From Maricaulis sp034659015 (GTDB lineage Bacteria > Pseudomonadota > Alphaproteobacteria > Caulobacterales > Maricaulaceae), in contig JAYEGL010000001.1 of assembly GCA_034659015.1 (NCBI GenBank), positions 1 to 64,000 of the forward strand: a DNA stretch of 64,000 bases, given 5' to 3'. Below the pieces are notes generated by a model. The model saw only the letters and a list, made by a program, of their open reading frames with translations, was not told the DNA's origin and did not search any database. The position numbers and the translations under genes were made by a program. Shown in pieces: positions 49,779 through 58,522 of this stretch (positions are counted from its first letter, which is position 1; the number at the start of each line of letters is the position of its first letter).

Positions 49779-49813
49779 ACGCCGCCGCGCTGCAGCCCTA
49801 GCGTGGCGGCGTT
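49779..49813 (+). terminator. Hairpin after the betaine methyltransferase genes
   Basis: ACGCCGCC and GGCGGCGT form the base of a stem with CGCT/AGCG above it. The T-run is interrupted (TTCTTCGTT), so termination may be weak. Confidence 0.35.
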
Positions 49814-49835
49814 CTTCGTTCTGCAAGGCCCTGCC

Positions 49836-50507
49836 ATGTTCGCGCGCTTTATCCTGTCCGCCCTTTTTCCCGCCCTGCTGCTGGCCGTGCCGGCACACGC
49901 CCAGAACACCGCGCGGACGGAAGAGCGCATGCGTTACCAGGCCTGTATCGCGCAGAGCGGCGAGGCCCCGGCCGGGGCGCTGGAAGAGGCTCAGACCTGG
50001 CGCATCGAGGGGGGCGGCTGGCCGGCCGAGATCTGCGAGGCCCACGCCTTTATCGGCCTGGGCGATTTCGAGGTCGCCGCGGCCATTCTGGAAGAACTGG
50101 CCGGGGAGCCCCGGGCCGGCATGGTCGACGCCGAACGCGTCGACTTCCTCACCCTGGCGGGCGAGACCCGGGCGCGCGCCGGGGATGTCGAGACGGCGTT
50201 GGAAGACTATGCTGCGGCACTGGAGATCGACCCCTATTCCGTCCTCACCCTGACCCTGCGCGGCCGGCTGCACCGTGAGGCGGAAAACTGGGGCGGGCTG
50301 GAGCGCGATGCCCAGCGCCTGATCGATCTGGTGCCGGAAAGCGCCGAGGGCTGGTATCTGCGTGGCCTCTATCATCTCAACACAGGCAATCTGGAGGCGG
50401 CCGGCGCCGACATGGAGGCCGCCCGGGAGCGGGCGCCGGACCGCATCGAGGTCCTGGTCCTGCGCGGAGACATCAACGAGGCCCGGCGCCTCGCAGACGC
50501 CGACTGA
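49836..50507 (+). CDS. Exported TPR-repeat protein
   Basis: The 223-residue protein has a signal peptide ('FILSALFPALLLAVPAHAQ') and several tetratricopeptide-like helix pairs: 'EICEAHAFIGLGDFEVAAAI', 'AGETRARAGDVETALEDYAA', 'GWYLRGLYHLNTGNLEAAGA'. TPR proteins usually serve as binding scaffolds; here in the periplasm. No other domain is present. The start at 49836 gives a complete signal peptide, while an upstream ATG at 49803 does not improve it. The stop is adjacent to the convergent GGDEF gene. Confidence 0.78.
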   Translation: MFARFILSALFPALLLAVPAHAQNTARTEERMRYQACIAQSGEAPAGALEEAQTWRIEGGGWPAEICEAHAFIGLGDFEVAAAILEELAGEPRAGMVDAERVDFLTLAGETRARAGDVETALEDYAAALEIDPYSVLTLTLRGRLHREAENWGGLERDAQRLIDLVPESAEGWYLRGLYHLNTGNLEAAGADMEAARERAPDRIEVLVLRGDINEARRLADAD

Positions 50508-51494
50508 TCAACCGGCCGCCTGGAGCGGCGCCCGGGCCGACAGTGCACCGGCCCGCACGACACGGTCGCGGCCACCGGCCTTGGCCGCATAGAGCGCCTC
50601 GTCCGCCGCCTGCAGCAATCCTTCTGCCGTCGCCATCATATCCTCGCGTTCGAGCACCGAAACGCCCAGGCTCGCCGTCACGGGAATGCGGTCGCCACTG
50701 GCGACCCGCACATCCACCGACGCCACGGCCCGGCGGATGCGCTCGGCCGCATCGACCGCCGCGGATCCGTCCCTGCCAGGCATCACCACCGCGAATTCCT
50801 CGCCGCCCAGACGGCCCAGCATGTCGCGCTCGCCCAGGCACGCCTCGACCTGACGCACGGTCTGCACCAGCACCTGGTCGCCGACGGCATGGCCATAGGT
50901 GTCATTGGTCCGCTTGAAGTGGTCCAGATCCACCATCACGGCCGCCACGGGCACATCCTGGCGGCGGGCCCGGTCGACCTGGGCATCGAGATACTGCATG
51001 AAGGCGCGCCGGTTTGCCGCCCCGGTCAGCGCGTCGGTCTCGGCCATGCGGCGGAACTGTTTCTGCATGCGCACCAGGCGCGAAGCCGCCCGCAGACGCG
51101 CCCGCAGCTCCGTCATGTTGACCGGCTTGCGAATGAAATCGTCGGCCCCGGCGTCCAGCGACTCCTCGAGCCGTTTTTCCTGGCCCGATGCCGTCACCAC
51201 GATGGTATAGACCGTCTCGGTTTCCGGATTGGACTTCAGCGACCAGCACGCCTCCAGCCCGCTGGTGGCCCCGACCTCGATCCCGGTCAGGAAAATATCG
51301 ACCGGCATCAGGTTAAGCAGGGCGAGCGCATCGTCGGCATTGGGAGCCGTGTGCACCTCGTAACCGGCCTCGCGCACCGCCTCGCTCAGGATGCGCAACT
51401 GCACCTGGCTGTTCTCGCACACCAGAACCGAAATCCGGTCGGAATATACCCGCCCCGCCAGATGCGGGTCCCCTGTCGGTCTGTCGACCTGCAT
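50508..51494 (-). CDS. Diguanylate cyclase with degenerate receiver domain
   Basis: The 328-residue protein has a receiver-like domain (about 20-140) and a GGDEF domain (about 150-315). In the receiver the acidic pair is replaced ('SVLVCENSQVQLRI', EN for DD) and the phospho-acceptor position reads 'VDIFLTGIEV', Thr for Asp. The Thr and Lys of the switch remain ('VVTASGQEKR', 'FIRKPVNMTE'). The cyclase domain is intact with 'GRLGGEEFAVVMPG' and 'ETDALTGAANRRAFM', so c-di-GMP synthesis is likely. The inhibitory RxxD site is lost (GERD at the equivalent place). Regulation must differ from phosphorylation. Confidence 0.88.
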   Translation of the reverse strand: MQVDRPTGDPHLAGRVYSDRISVLVCENSQVQLRILSEAVREAGYEVHTAPNADDALALLNLMPVDIFLTGIEVGATSGLEACWSLKSNPETETVYTIVVTASGQEKRLEESLDAGADDFIRKPVNMTELRARLRAASRLVRMQKQFRRMAETDALTGAANRRAFMQYLDAQVDRARRQDVPVAAVMVDLDHFKRTNDTYGHAVGDQVLVQTVRQVEACLGERDMLGRLGGEEFAVVMPGRDGSAAVDAAERIRRAVASVDVRVASGDRIPVTASLGVSVLEREDMMATAEGLLQAADEALYAAKAGGRDRVVRAGALSARAPLQAAG

Positions 51495-51584
51495 ATCCTC
51501 AGACGCTCCCCGTGCGTCAGCCCCTCCAAGTCGCGGAGGCCTACCGGAGAAAGGCTAACAACCCCTCAACCCGAGGTGGATTTT

Positions 51585-52697
51585 TCATGCATCGGGCAGT
51601 CGTGCCCATTCACGCAGAACATCCGGATCGTCCTCCCCGCCGGCATGACGCTCCGCTTCGTCCCGTGCGCGCGCCGGGTCGAGCCGACCCAGCGCCCAGA
51701 CGGCCATGCCGCGCACCAGGGGCGAGGTATCGCCGAGCCTTTCAAGAACCATCGGAATCAGGTCCGCATCGGACGAATTACCGATGGCAATCATCACGTT
51801 GCGCACGAAGCGGTCGCGCCCGATCCGCTTGACCGGCGAGGCCGTGAAGACCTGGCGGAATTCCGCACCGTCCAGCGCGGCAAGTTCCGCCAGCAACGGG
51901 CCTTTCAGCTCGGGCCGGGGATGAAACGCCGCTTCGTGCGCCACCGCGGCGAACTTGTTCCACGGGCAGATCGCCAGGCAATCGTCGCAACCATAGATGC
52001 GGTTGCCCATGGGCGCGCGGAATTCCTCGGGGATCGGCCCCTTGTGCTCGATGGTCAGATAGGAGATGCAGCGCCGCGCATCGAGCCGGTAGGGTTCCGG
52101 GAAAGCGTTGGTCGGGCAGATGTCCAGGCAGGCCCGGCAGGAGCCGCAATGATCGGTCTCGGCTTCGTCAGGCTTGAGTACGGCCGTGGTCAGCATGACA
52201 CCGAGGAACAGCCAGGAGCCGTGCGCGCGGCTGACCAGGTTGGTGTGCTTGCCCTGCCAGCCCATCCCCGCCTTGCCGGCCAGGGGTTTTTCCATCAGCG
52301 GGGCGGTGTCCACGAAGACCTTTACATCCTCGCCGGTCTCTTCGGCGAAGGCCCGGGCGAGGCGCTTCAGCCGCTTCTTCATCAGGTCGTGATAATCGGC
52401 GTTCTGCGCATAGACAGAGATCACACCTTCGGACTTGCGCTCCAGCAGCGCCAGCGGATCGACATCCGGCCCGTAATTCATCGCCACCACGACCGCCGAT
52501 TTCGCATCCGGCCACATCGCCGTGGGATGCTTGCGCCGCTCCAGCGTATCTTCCATCCACGCCATGGAGCCGTGCATGCCCGCCCCGACAAACTCGGCCA
52601 GACGCTCTCCCGCCGCCCAGGCCTCGTCGGCCCGGCAGATCCGCGCCTCGGTGAAGCCGAGGGCGGCGGCTTCAGCTTTCAGGGTGGCCGTATGCAT
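51585..52697 (-). CDS. queG: Epoxyqueuosine reductase
   Basis: The 370-residue protein catalyses the last step of queuosine synthesis in tRNA. It shows the cobalamin-binding N-terminal half ('AVVVAMNYGPDVDPLALLER', 'FVDTAPLMEKPLAGKAGMGW') and two 4Fe-4S motifs ('CGSCRACLDICPTNAF' and 'CDDCLAICPWNKFA'). C-terminal HEAT-like repeats follow ('DTSPLVRGMAVWALGRLDPA'). Length is normal. It is the only visible gene in its unit; the GST gene sometimes found nearby lies 2 kb upstream. Confidence 0.95.
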   Translation of the reverse strand: MHTATLKAEAAALGFTEARICRADEAWAAGERLAEFVGAGMHGSMAWMEDTLERRKHPTAMWPDAKSAVVVAMNYGPDVDPLALLERKSEGVISVYAQNADYHDLMKKRLKRLARAFAEETGEDVKVFVDTAPLMEKPLAGKAGMGWQGKHTNLVSRAHGSWLFLGVMLTTAVLKPDEAETDHCGSCRACLDICPTNAFPEPYRLDARRCISYLTIEHKGPIPEEFRAPMGNRIYGCDDCLAICPWNKFAAVAHEAAFHPRPELKGPLLAELAALDGAEFRQVFTASPVKRIGRDRFVRNVMIAIGNSSDADLIPMVLERLGDTSPLVRGMAVWALGRLDPARARDEAERHAGGEDDPDVLREWARLPDA

Positions 52698-52858
52698 GGG
52701 GGTGATTTTAGCGGGAAGGGGCGGGGGGAAGATAGTTGGGGGAGCAGGGGCATTCTGGAGGGATTTTGCGGATAGCCGTCCGGCAGCTTGCGAGTTTATC
52801 GTAAAGAAGGCTGCCTATTCGCCACCTTGTTTATCACTCGACCGCCGTAGGATGAGGA

Positions 52859-54430
52859 ATGGCATTCGACTTTCAGGGAATGACCGTTCCCGACCTCATC
52901 AGGGCACCGCTCGGCCAGATGTCCGATAGCGACGCAGTCGCCTGCGTCGCTATGCTAATTGACCTTTCCACCGACGAGCGTTCGGAGTTGGGCATCGAAC
53001 GAGCGTTCGGCATGTTGAAAGAGATCTCAAGGCGCGCCTTGCTGCCGGCCGAACAGGCGACACTTCACTACTTTCGCGCAAATGCGTGGGCCGCAAAGCG
53101 TATTATCGAACTTGTCCCTGGGCCGCGTGAATGGGAGCGGCTCTATCGCCAAGAAGAAATTTTATCGCTGTTTTTGGCTCGCAACCATGAGGGGTTCGCG
53201 AGCCTGAGCAAGGTTCGCCGGTGCCAGATACTCACCAATTTGGGTATTCAGTTCAACGAAGTCGGCCGCTTTGTCGAAGCGATCGAGCTTTGGGACAGCG
53301 CGCTCGCGCTATTGCCCAATTTCGCGATGGCCAACGGGAGCCGCGGCGACGGGCTGAAGTACTACGGTCTTGCGTCGGAGGATCGCTACGATCTCGAAGT
53401 CCTGCTGCTATTTGCAAGACGGTCCTACGCTGCTGCGACCGCAAAGGGGGCCTTGTGGGATTCGATCTATCCACCGTCCTACAAGGAACGCTTCCTATCC
53501 AGTGCACGCCAAATCGACGACTGGTTAGACCTTTCCGCTATCGAGGCCGATCTCAATTTGGGACGTCCGTCGCTCGGCCGCAGCAAGAAGGAACAGGCAT
53601 ATCGCAGGTGGTGCCTGCAGCATCGGCTGTTCCTGAATCCACTAAATGATCTCGGTGCGCATCCGATCGCGGCGTCCGACCATCTACTGCTTCCTTCGTT
53701 GCGGGTTGGCATCGAAGAGACGGGCATGCCCCCCATCATCGGCCTCTACAGCCAGATGAAGCAGGAATATGCGTTCGCACGGCTCATGCTCTGGGAAGGA
53801 CAACCGGATGATCACGTGCATTTCGCAGATCGGCGCGTGCGCCTCTCGAACACCTTGGATTATCCAAGCTTCTCAATGGCAACCGAAAAGACCTGCGCCG
53901 CGTTTCGTCTCGCCTATTCGATCCTCGATAAGGTTGGCTATCTCATCAACATCTACTGGCGATTGGGTGCCGAGTCACATCGAGTCGGGTTTCGGTCTGT
54001 GTGGTACAATCAGACTGGCGATAAGCCCCAGCTCCATGATCGCTTAAAGGGTTATGAGAACTGGCCACTCCATGGTCTGTTCTGGTTGTCGAAGGATCTG
54101 TTCGATGATCGGTTCCAGCGCGTTACTAACCCGGACGCGCGGGAAATCTTCGTCATCCGTAATCATCTCGAACACAAATATCTTCAAGTGCACGAAGGCT
54201 GGGCAGAGGCGGGCGCTCACATGCCAATCACCAGCTCAATCGGACATTCGATATCAAGCACCGATTTGGCGTCAAAAGCGCTGAGGTTACTCAAGATGGC
54301 GCGCGCCGCGATGATCTATCTACCGCTGGCAGTGCATGCTGAGGAGCGCCGCCGTTCACGTGATTCAGACGCGGATGGTTTTGTCTGCCACATGGATATC
54401 TCGACTTGGAACGACGACTGGAAACGATAG
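52859..54430 (+). CDS. LA2681-like HEPN-domain protein
   Basis: The 523-residue protein has TPR-like helices in its first half ('LTNLGIQFNEVGRFVEAIEL', 'GSRGDGLKYYGLASEDRY'). A conserved C-terminal part recalls LA2681-type HEPN proteins: 'SDHLLLPSLRVGIEETGMPP', 'TEKTCAAFRLAYSILDKVGY', and the RNase-like motif R-x4-H in 'IFVIRNHLEHKYLQVHE'. HEPN domains are often RNases in toxin-antitoxin and phage-defence systems. Codon use is visibly less GC-rich than the flanking genes, suggesting recent gain. It is a single gene next to a broken toxin-antitoxin locus. RNase activity and defence role are inferred. Confidence 0.78.
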   Translation: MAFDFQGMTVPDLIRAPLGQMSDSDAVACVAMLIDLSTDERSELGIERAFGMLKEISRRALLPAEQATLHYFRANAWAAKRIIELVPGPREWERLYRQEEILSLFLARNHEGFASLSKVRRCQILTNLGIQFNEVGRFVEAIELWDSALALLPNFAMANGSRGDGLKYYGLASEDRYDLEVLLLFARRSYAAATAKGALWDSIYPPSYKERFLSSARQIDDWLDLSAIEADLNLGRPSLGRSKKEQAYRRWCLQHRLFLNPLNDLGAHPIAASDHLLLPSLRVGIEETGMPPIIGLYSQMKQEYAFARLMLWEGQPDDHVHFADRRVRLSNTLDYPSFSMATEKTCAAFRLAYSILDKVGYLINIYWRLGAESHRVGFRSVWYNQTGDKPQLHDRLKGYENWPLHGLFWLSKDLFDDRFQRVTNPDAREIFVIRNHLEHKYLQVHEGWAEAGAHMPITSSIGHSISSTDLASKALRLLKMARAAMIYLPLAVHAEERRRSRDSDADGFVCHMDISTWNDDWKR

Positions 54431-54438
54431 GCCATGAC

Positions 54439-54474
54439 TCAGTCTTCCGTCAGGACATAGTCGCGTCGGGTCAA
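54439..54474 (-). pseudogene. Remnant of a ParE-type toxin gene
   Basis: A TTG overlapping the antitoxin stop (TTGA at 54474-54471) opens a frame reading MTRRDYVLTED and then a stop. These eleven residues look like the N-terminus of ParE/RelE toxins (RDYxLTxxA). The rest is missing; the HEPN gene ends 9 bp away. The toxin gene appears to have been cut by the event that brought in the HEPN gene. Confidence 0.45.
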
Positions 54475-54725
54475 GCGCGACGGCCTGCAGCCAGTTCTTC
54501 ATCGAGAATGTCACCGATGCTTCGGGCTGACACCTTGCCCGCCCGACCCTCGTCGATACGCGTTTCCAGTAAGGTCTTCAGCTCCTGCCACGCCTGCTCA
54601 GCATCCGTATCGCCGGGGAATAGCCGTTCGAGTGCGTACTGCTTGATCGTCTTGCCCTCCAGGGCCGCCAGCGCCTTCAGGCTTTGGTGCTGCTGGTCGG
54701 TCATGTCGATGGTCAGGCGGCTCAT
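54471..54725 (-). CDS. ParD-like antitoxin, apparently orphan
   Basis: The 84-residue protein starts 'MSRLTIDMTDQQHQSLKALA', a beta strand plus helices as in ribbon-helix-helix antitoxins, then 'LEGKTIKQYALERLFPGDT', and ends with an acidic/basic helical tail ('SIGDILDEELAAGRRA') suited to wrap a toxin. It matches ParD/StbD-type antitoxins. The toxin that should follow is reduced to a few codons. The start at 54725 is chosen from the strand pattern. It may persist as a repressor. Confidence 0.78.
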   Translation of the reverse strand: MSRLTIDMTDQQHQSLKALAALEGKTIKQYALERLFPGDTDAEQAWQELKTLLETRIDEGRAGKVSARSIGDILDEELAAGRRA

Positions 54726-54800
54726 GCGGCGAACTCCGTCAAATCCCACAAACCCACATTAGCACATATACAGGCGCGCTGTTACCCGTCCATTTCCCCT

Positions 54801-55478
54801 TCAGAAATCCAGGTCCGCATAGTGCGCCGAAGGCGGCGTGCCGGGGAGTTTGTCGGTCAGCAGGCCGCGGAAGGCCGGGCGGCATTTGACGCGTTGATAC
54901 CAGTGTTTCACCGGCTCGAAATCGTCCCAGGGCACATCGCCGAGATAGTCGGCGCAGGACAGGTGCGCGGCAGCCGCGATGTCGGCGAGCGTGTAGCGGG
55001 GGCCGGCCAGCCCGTCGCGGGTCTCCAGCAACCAGGCCATGTGATCGAGATGCCAGCGCAGATGATCGCGGCCGGCCCGCAGCGCCGCCGGGTCCGGCGA
55101 ACCGAGCCCCTGGGCGCGCTTTTCCAGTTTTTCGTGCAGGAGGTAGGCGTTGACCTCGCCGTCATACTTGCGGTCGAACCAGTCGACGAGGCGCCGCGCC
55201 TCGGCGCGCTCGGCCGGACCGCCGGGCAGAAGGCAGGGCGAGGGCGTGGTCTCTTCCAGGTATTCCAGGATCGCCCGGCTCTCGACGATCACCCGGCGCC
55301 CGCCCCCGGATTCGTCCACCAGGACAGGCGTCGTGCCGGCCGGATTGAGCGAGACGAGATCGTCCGGACGCTCCCAGGGCACTTCGAGCTGCAGCTCGTG
55401 GCGCAGGGATTTTTCCTCCAGGGCCAGACGGACCTGGCGCGAGAAGGGATCGAGGGGCCAGAAATGCAAGATGCGCAT
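54801..55478 (-). CDS. Glutathione S-transferase family protein
   Basis: The 225-residue protein has the thioredoxin-like N-domain 'MRILHFWPLDPFSRQVRLAL', 'VSLNPAGTTPVLVDESG' with the cis-proline after the loop, and 'VIVESRAILEYLEETTPSPC' (glutathione-binding ES motif). An all-helical C-domain follows ('YTLADIAAAAHLSCADYLGD'). This is a typical bacterial GST used in detoxification or stress; a substrate cannot be named. It ends near the antitoxin gene and starts 32 bp after the CDF gene upstream, so the two may be co-transcribed. Confidence 0.9.
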   Translation of the reverse strand: MRILHFWPLDPFSRQVRLALEEKSLRHELQLEVPWERPDDLVSLNPAGTTPVLVDESGGGRRVIVESRAILEYLEETTPSPCLLPGGPAERAEARRLVDWFDRKYDGEVNAYLLHEKLEKRAQGLGSPDPAALRAGRDHLRWHLDHMAWLLETRDGLAGPRYTLADIAAAAHLSCADYLGDVPWDDFEPVKHWYQRVKCRPAFRGLLTDKLPGTPPSAHYADLDF

Positions 55479-55509
55479 GGTGCGAGGCTAGCCTGTTTCG
55501 GAAGGCGCG

Positions 55510-56487
55510 CTAAGGGTCCTCAAGCTGCTGCGGATCCTCGCCCCGGAAGAATTCCGTGCCATGCGGCTCGGCCGCGCCGTGCGGGTCGGCATGGATGATG
55601 ATGTCGGCAGCCGGATAGGCCTTCGTGAGACGCTTCTCGCACTCGACCAGGATGTGATGGGCGTCGCGCAGGCTCATGTCCGGCTGCAGCGCCATGTGGA
55701 ACTGGATGTGCAGCAGCGGTCCGGCGGCCCGGGTGCGCAACTGGTGGATATTGACGATGCGCGGATCCTCGGCGGCGATGTCGCGGATGCGCTCGCGCTC
55801 CTCTTCCGGCAGCTCGCGGTCCATCAGCTGGTCGCCGGCGCCGCGCGCCACGCCCCAGGCGGTCCAGCCCAGCCAGGCGGCCACGCCCAGCGCGGCCACG
55901 GCATCGAGCCACAGCCAGTCCAGCAAGACCGCCCCGGCAATGCCCGCAATCACGGCCATGTTGGAGGCCAGATCCGAGAAATAGTGCGCCCGGTCGCCCT
56001 CGACCGCGATCGAGCCCATCTTGTCGAGCGCACGGGTCTGGATGATCAGGAGCACGATGGTCAGCCCGACGGACAGCACCATCACGCCCAGCGCCCAGCC
56101 GGTGGCGCGGATCTCCACCGGATTGATCAGGTGCTCCACGCCCTCGCGCACGAGCAGGGCGGCGGAGACGGCGACGAGGATGGCCTGCAGGATGCCGGCG
56201 AAGGCCTCGGCCTTGCCGTGTCCGAACCGGTGTTCCTCGTCGGCCGGCTCGGCCGCATAGCGCACCGAGAAATAGACCGTCAGCGAGGCGGTGAGGTCGA
56301 GCAGGCTGTCGGCGGCGGAAGCCAGCAGGGCGACCGAGCCGGACAGCCACCAGATCACGCCCTTGGTGAGCGTGAGTATCAGCGCGACCGCGACGGACGC
56401 AGCCGTGGCCCGCCCGGTATGGCGCAGCGCCTCTTTCGGTTCGAGGCGTCCCGGTCCGGCAGAACTTCCGGCATGATCATGAGGCAT
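55510..56487 (-). CDS. Cation diffusion facilitator (CDF) transporter
   Basis: The 325-residue protein has six membrane helices with the CDF metal sites in helix 2 ('SGSVALLASAADSLLDLTAS', D-x3-D) and helix 5 ('RAHYFSDLASNMAVIAGIAG', H/D). A cytoplasmic C-terminal domain follows ('IVNIHQLRTRAAGPLLHIQF', 'IIHADPHG'). It resembles FieF, which exports iron and zinc by proton exchange. The N-terminal His-containing stretch is short (MPHDHAGSS). The start at 56487 overlaps the end of the nucleoside hydrolase gene by 11 bp. Confidence 0.92.
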   Translation of the reverse strand: MPHDHAGSSAGPGRLEPKEALRHTGRATAASVAVALILTLTKGVIWWLSGSVALLASAADSLLDLTASLTVYFSVRYAAEPADEEHRFGHGKAEAFAGILQAILVAVSAALLVREGVEHLINPVEIRATGWALGVMVLSVGLTIVLLIIQTRALDKMGSIAVEGDRAHYFSDLASNMAVIAGIAGAVLLDWLWLDAVAALGVAAWLGWTAWGVARGAGDQLMDRELPEEERERIRDIAAEDPRIVNIHQLRTRAAGPLLHIQFHMALQPDMSLRDAHHILVECEKRLTKAYPAADIIIHADPHGAAEPHGTEFFRGEDPQQLEDP

Positions 56488-57481
56488 GGGTGCGATCCTT
56501 CTGTCTGCCGGTGTAGGGCGCGGTTGCAAGCGGCGTCAATTCCGAGGCGCGCTCCAGACAGGTTTCGATCCAGTCCAGCGCGGCCCGGAAGTCGGCATCG
56601 CGTACAATGGTGACAGGCCGGGCCGCAGGATCCGGCTGCAGCAGGCCGTCGAACCCGTCCTCGGCCCCCAGCGTGAACCCGCCCGTTTCAAGCGCCAAGA
56701 ATCCTGCCGGTGCGATCGCTGCCGCCACGGCGAGCGCGTCATGGGGATAGCAGCCGTCTATCCCTTCCATCGCGCGATAGGCGTCCATGTAGTGGGCATG
56801 AGCCCGGCGCAGGAATTTCAGGACCGGACCGTCCAGCCGGCCGGCGATGGCCGCCAGCCGGGCCCGGCGCAGGACGACCCGGCGGCAGGTATCCAGCGGC
56901 ACCAGTGTCAGACGCGGCGCTCGCTCGAGCACGATACGCGCGGCTTCCAGGTCCGATCCGGCATTGAATTCGCCCCGGTGGCGACGGGCGGGCGGCACGC
57001 TCAGGCTCGTACCCATGCACACAATGGCCCCCAGGCCGTCGAACGCCGCCGCGTCGCGCAACAGCGCCCGGGCGAGATTGGTCATCGGGCCGATGCAGAC
57101 CAGCCGTCCGTCCTGCCCCGCCGCGCGCGCGAAGGCGGCCATGGCGTCGGCCGTCTCGTCGGGATGGACCTCCTGCACGACGCCGGTCTCGAAGGCGAGC
57201 TCATGATCCGCGGTGACGCCGCCCAGCCCGTCCTCGCCATGGATGGCGTGGGCATCGTGCCAGGGATGACCGGTCAGGGGCCGGTCGGCGCCGACATGGA
57301 CCGGCGCGGACGGGCCCGGAAAGAAAGCCTGGACCAGGGCGGCATTGCGGGCCGCCCGGCGCGGCGAGACATTGCCGAACACGGTCGACACGCCGGCCAG
57401 CCGTCCGCCGCACACCGCCAGGGCACACACGAGAGCCAGCGCATCGTCGACGCCGCCATCCGTATCGATCCACAGACCCAC
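56477..57481 (-). CDS. Nucleoside hydrolase, IU-family
   Basis: The 334-residue protein has the aspartate cluster of inosine-uridine nucleoside hydrolases at its start ('MGLWIDTDGGVDDALALVCA', DxDxxxDD), then 'VSTVFGNVSPRRAARNAALV', 'DGRLVCIGPMTNLARALL' and 'HRGEFNAGSDLEAARIVLER'. The family splits ribonucleosides into base and ribose with a calcium ion. The specificity-determining residues cannot be read by eye. It is first in a unit with the CDF gene and divergent from uppP. Confidence 0.9.
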   Translation of the reverse strand: MGLWIDTDGGVDDALALVCALAVCGGRLAGVSTVFGNVSPRRAARNAALVQAFFPGPSAPVHVGADRPLTGHPWHDAHAIHGEDGLGGVTADHELAFETGVVQEVHPDETADAMAAFARAAGQDGRLVCIGPMTNLARALLRDAAAFDGLGAIVCMGTSLSVPPARRHRGEFNAGSDLEAARIVLERAPRLTLVPLDTCRRVVLRRARLAAIAGRLDGPVLKFLRRAHAHYMDAYRAMEGIDGCYPHDALAVAAAIAPAGFLALETGGFTLGAEDGFDGLLQPDPAARPVTIVRDADFRAALDWIETCLERASELTPLATAPYTGRQKDRTHAS

Positions 57482-57585
57482 TCTTCCCCCCCGTCCCCGC
57501 GGCGCAGCGCGGCTCTGGCCAAGCCCGGTGAACTGGCGTTCTATGCCCTTGCCCGGTCAAGGGGCCCGGACAGGGGACAGCCCGC

Positions 57586-58389
57586 ATGCTGCTTATTCAT
57601 CTGGTCGTTCTCGCGCTCGTTCAAGGCATTACCGAGTTTTTGCCGATCTCCTCCTCGGCTCATCTCATCCTGGCGCCCGACGCATTGGGCGTGGACGACC
57701 AGGGGCCGCTGATCGACGTGATGGCCCATGCCGGCTCGCTCGTGGCGGTGCTGGTCTATTTCTGGCGCGACATTCTCGACGTGGCCCGCGGCAAGCTGGC
57801 CCTGCTGACCGGCAAGATCACGCCGGGCGGCCGCATCGCCCTGCTCGTCGCCGTCTCCATGCCGCCGGTCTTTGTCGTCGCGGGCGCGCTCTATGCCTTC
57901 GACCTCGTCGACGCGCTGCGTTCGCCCGCCGTGATCGCTGCGGCAACGCTCATCTTCGCCCTGCCGCTCTGGCTCGCCGACCGCTATGGCAAACAGACCG
58001 GCTCGCTGGAAACCATGCGCTTCAGGGACGCGGCCCTGATCGGCATCGCCCAGCTCTTCGCCCTCATTCCCGGCGCCTCGCGCTCGGGCGTCACCATGAC
58101 GGCGGGCCGCGCGCTGGGCCTGAAACGCTCGGAAAGCGCCCGCTTTTCCATGCTGATGGCGATCCCGGTGATCGCCGCTTTCGCCCTGGTCTCGGTCATC
58201 GACCTGGCCCGGGCCGACGCAGCGGGCGCGGCGCTGCACGACGGGCTCGTGGTTGCCGGCCTGTCCTTCGTCGCGGCCTGGGCAGCGATCGCAGCCATGA
58301 TGAAACTGGTCGACCGGATCGGCTTTCTGCCCTTCGTCATCTACCGGATCGGGCTGGGCGCGGTGCTGATCGGGCTGATGATGTTTTAG
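57586..58389 (+). CDS. uppP: Undecaprenyl-diphosphatase
   Basis: The 267-residue membrane protein has seven to eight helices and the BacA/UppP motifs 'ALVQGITEFLPISSSAHLIL' and 'FALIPGASRSGVTMTAGRAL', which hold the catalytic Glu, Ser and Arg. It removes a phosphate from undecaprenyl diphosphate at the inner membrane, recycling the lipid carrier for peptidoglycan and other glycans. Length is normal. The gap to the convergent gene holds repeats. Confidence 0.96.
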   Translation: MLLIHLVVLALVQGITEFLPISSSAHLILAPDALGVDDQGPLIDVMAHAGSLVAVLVYFWRDILDVARGKLALLTGKITPGGRIALLVAVSMPPVFVVAGALYAFDLVDALRSPAVIAAATLIFALPLWLADRYGKQTGSLETMRFRDAALIGIAQLFALIPGASRSGVTMTAGRALGLKRSESARFSMLMAIPVIAAFALVSVIDLARADAAGAALHDGLVVAGLSFVAAWAAIAAMMKLVDRIGFLPFVIYRIGLGAVLIGLMMF

Positions 58390-58474
58390 GGAAGCGCCCC
58401 ATCCTTCCCCTTGACGGGGAAGGTGGGCCGAGGCGGAGCCTCGGGCCGGATGGGGTGAATCCCGGTGGATGGAA

Positions 58475-58514
58475 CGGGGACAGACACGTAGGCGTGCCTA
58501 CGTGTCTGTCCCCG
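58475..58514. repeat. 40-bp palindrome between convergent genes
   Basis: CGGGGACAGACACGTAGGC (58475-58493) and its perfect reverse complement (58496-58514) are separated by two bases. The GGGGACAGAC ends recall REP sequences mobilised by RAYT transposases. It may also serve as a terminator for both flanking genes. Just left of it (58392-58455) are GC-rich hairpins of the same style as at 40680-40825. Confidence 0.6.
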
Positions 58515-58522
58515 AAGTCACC

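Noticed and set aside
54439..54474. Calling the short frame after the antitoxin a functional toxin
   Set aside because: It has only eleven codons before a stop, far below any ParE/RelE toxin, so it is listed as a remnant.
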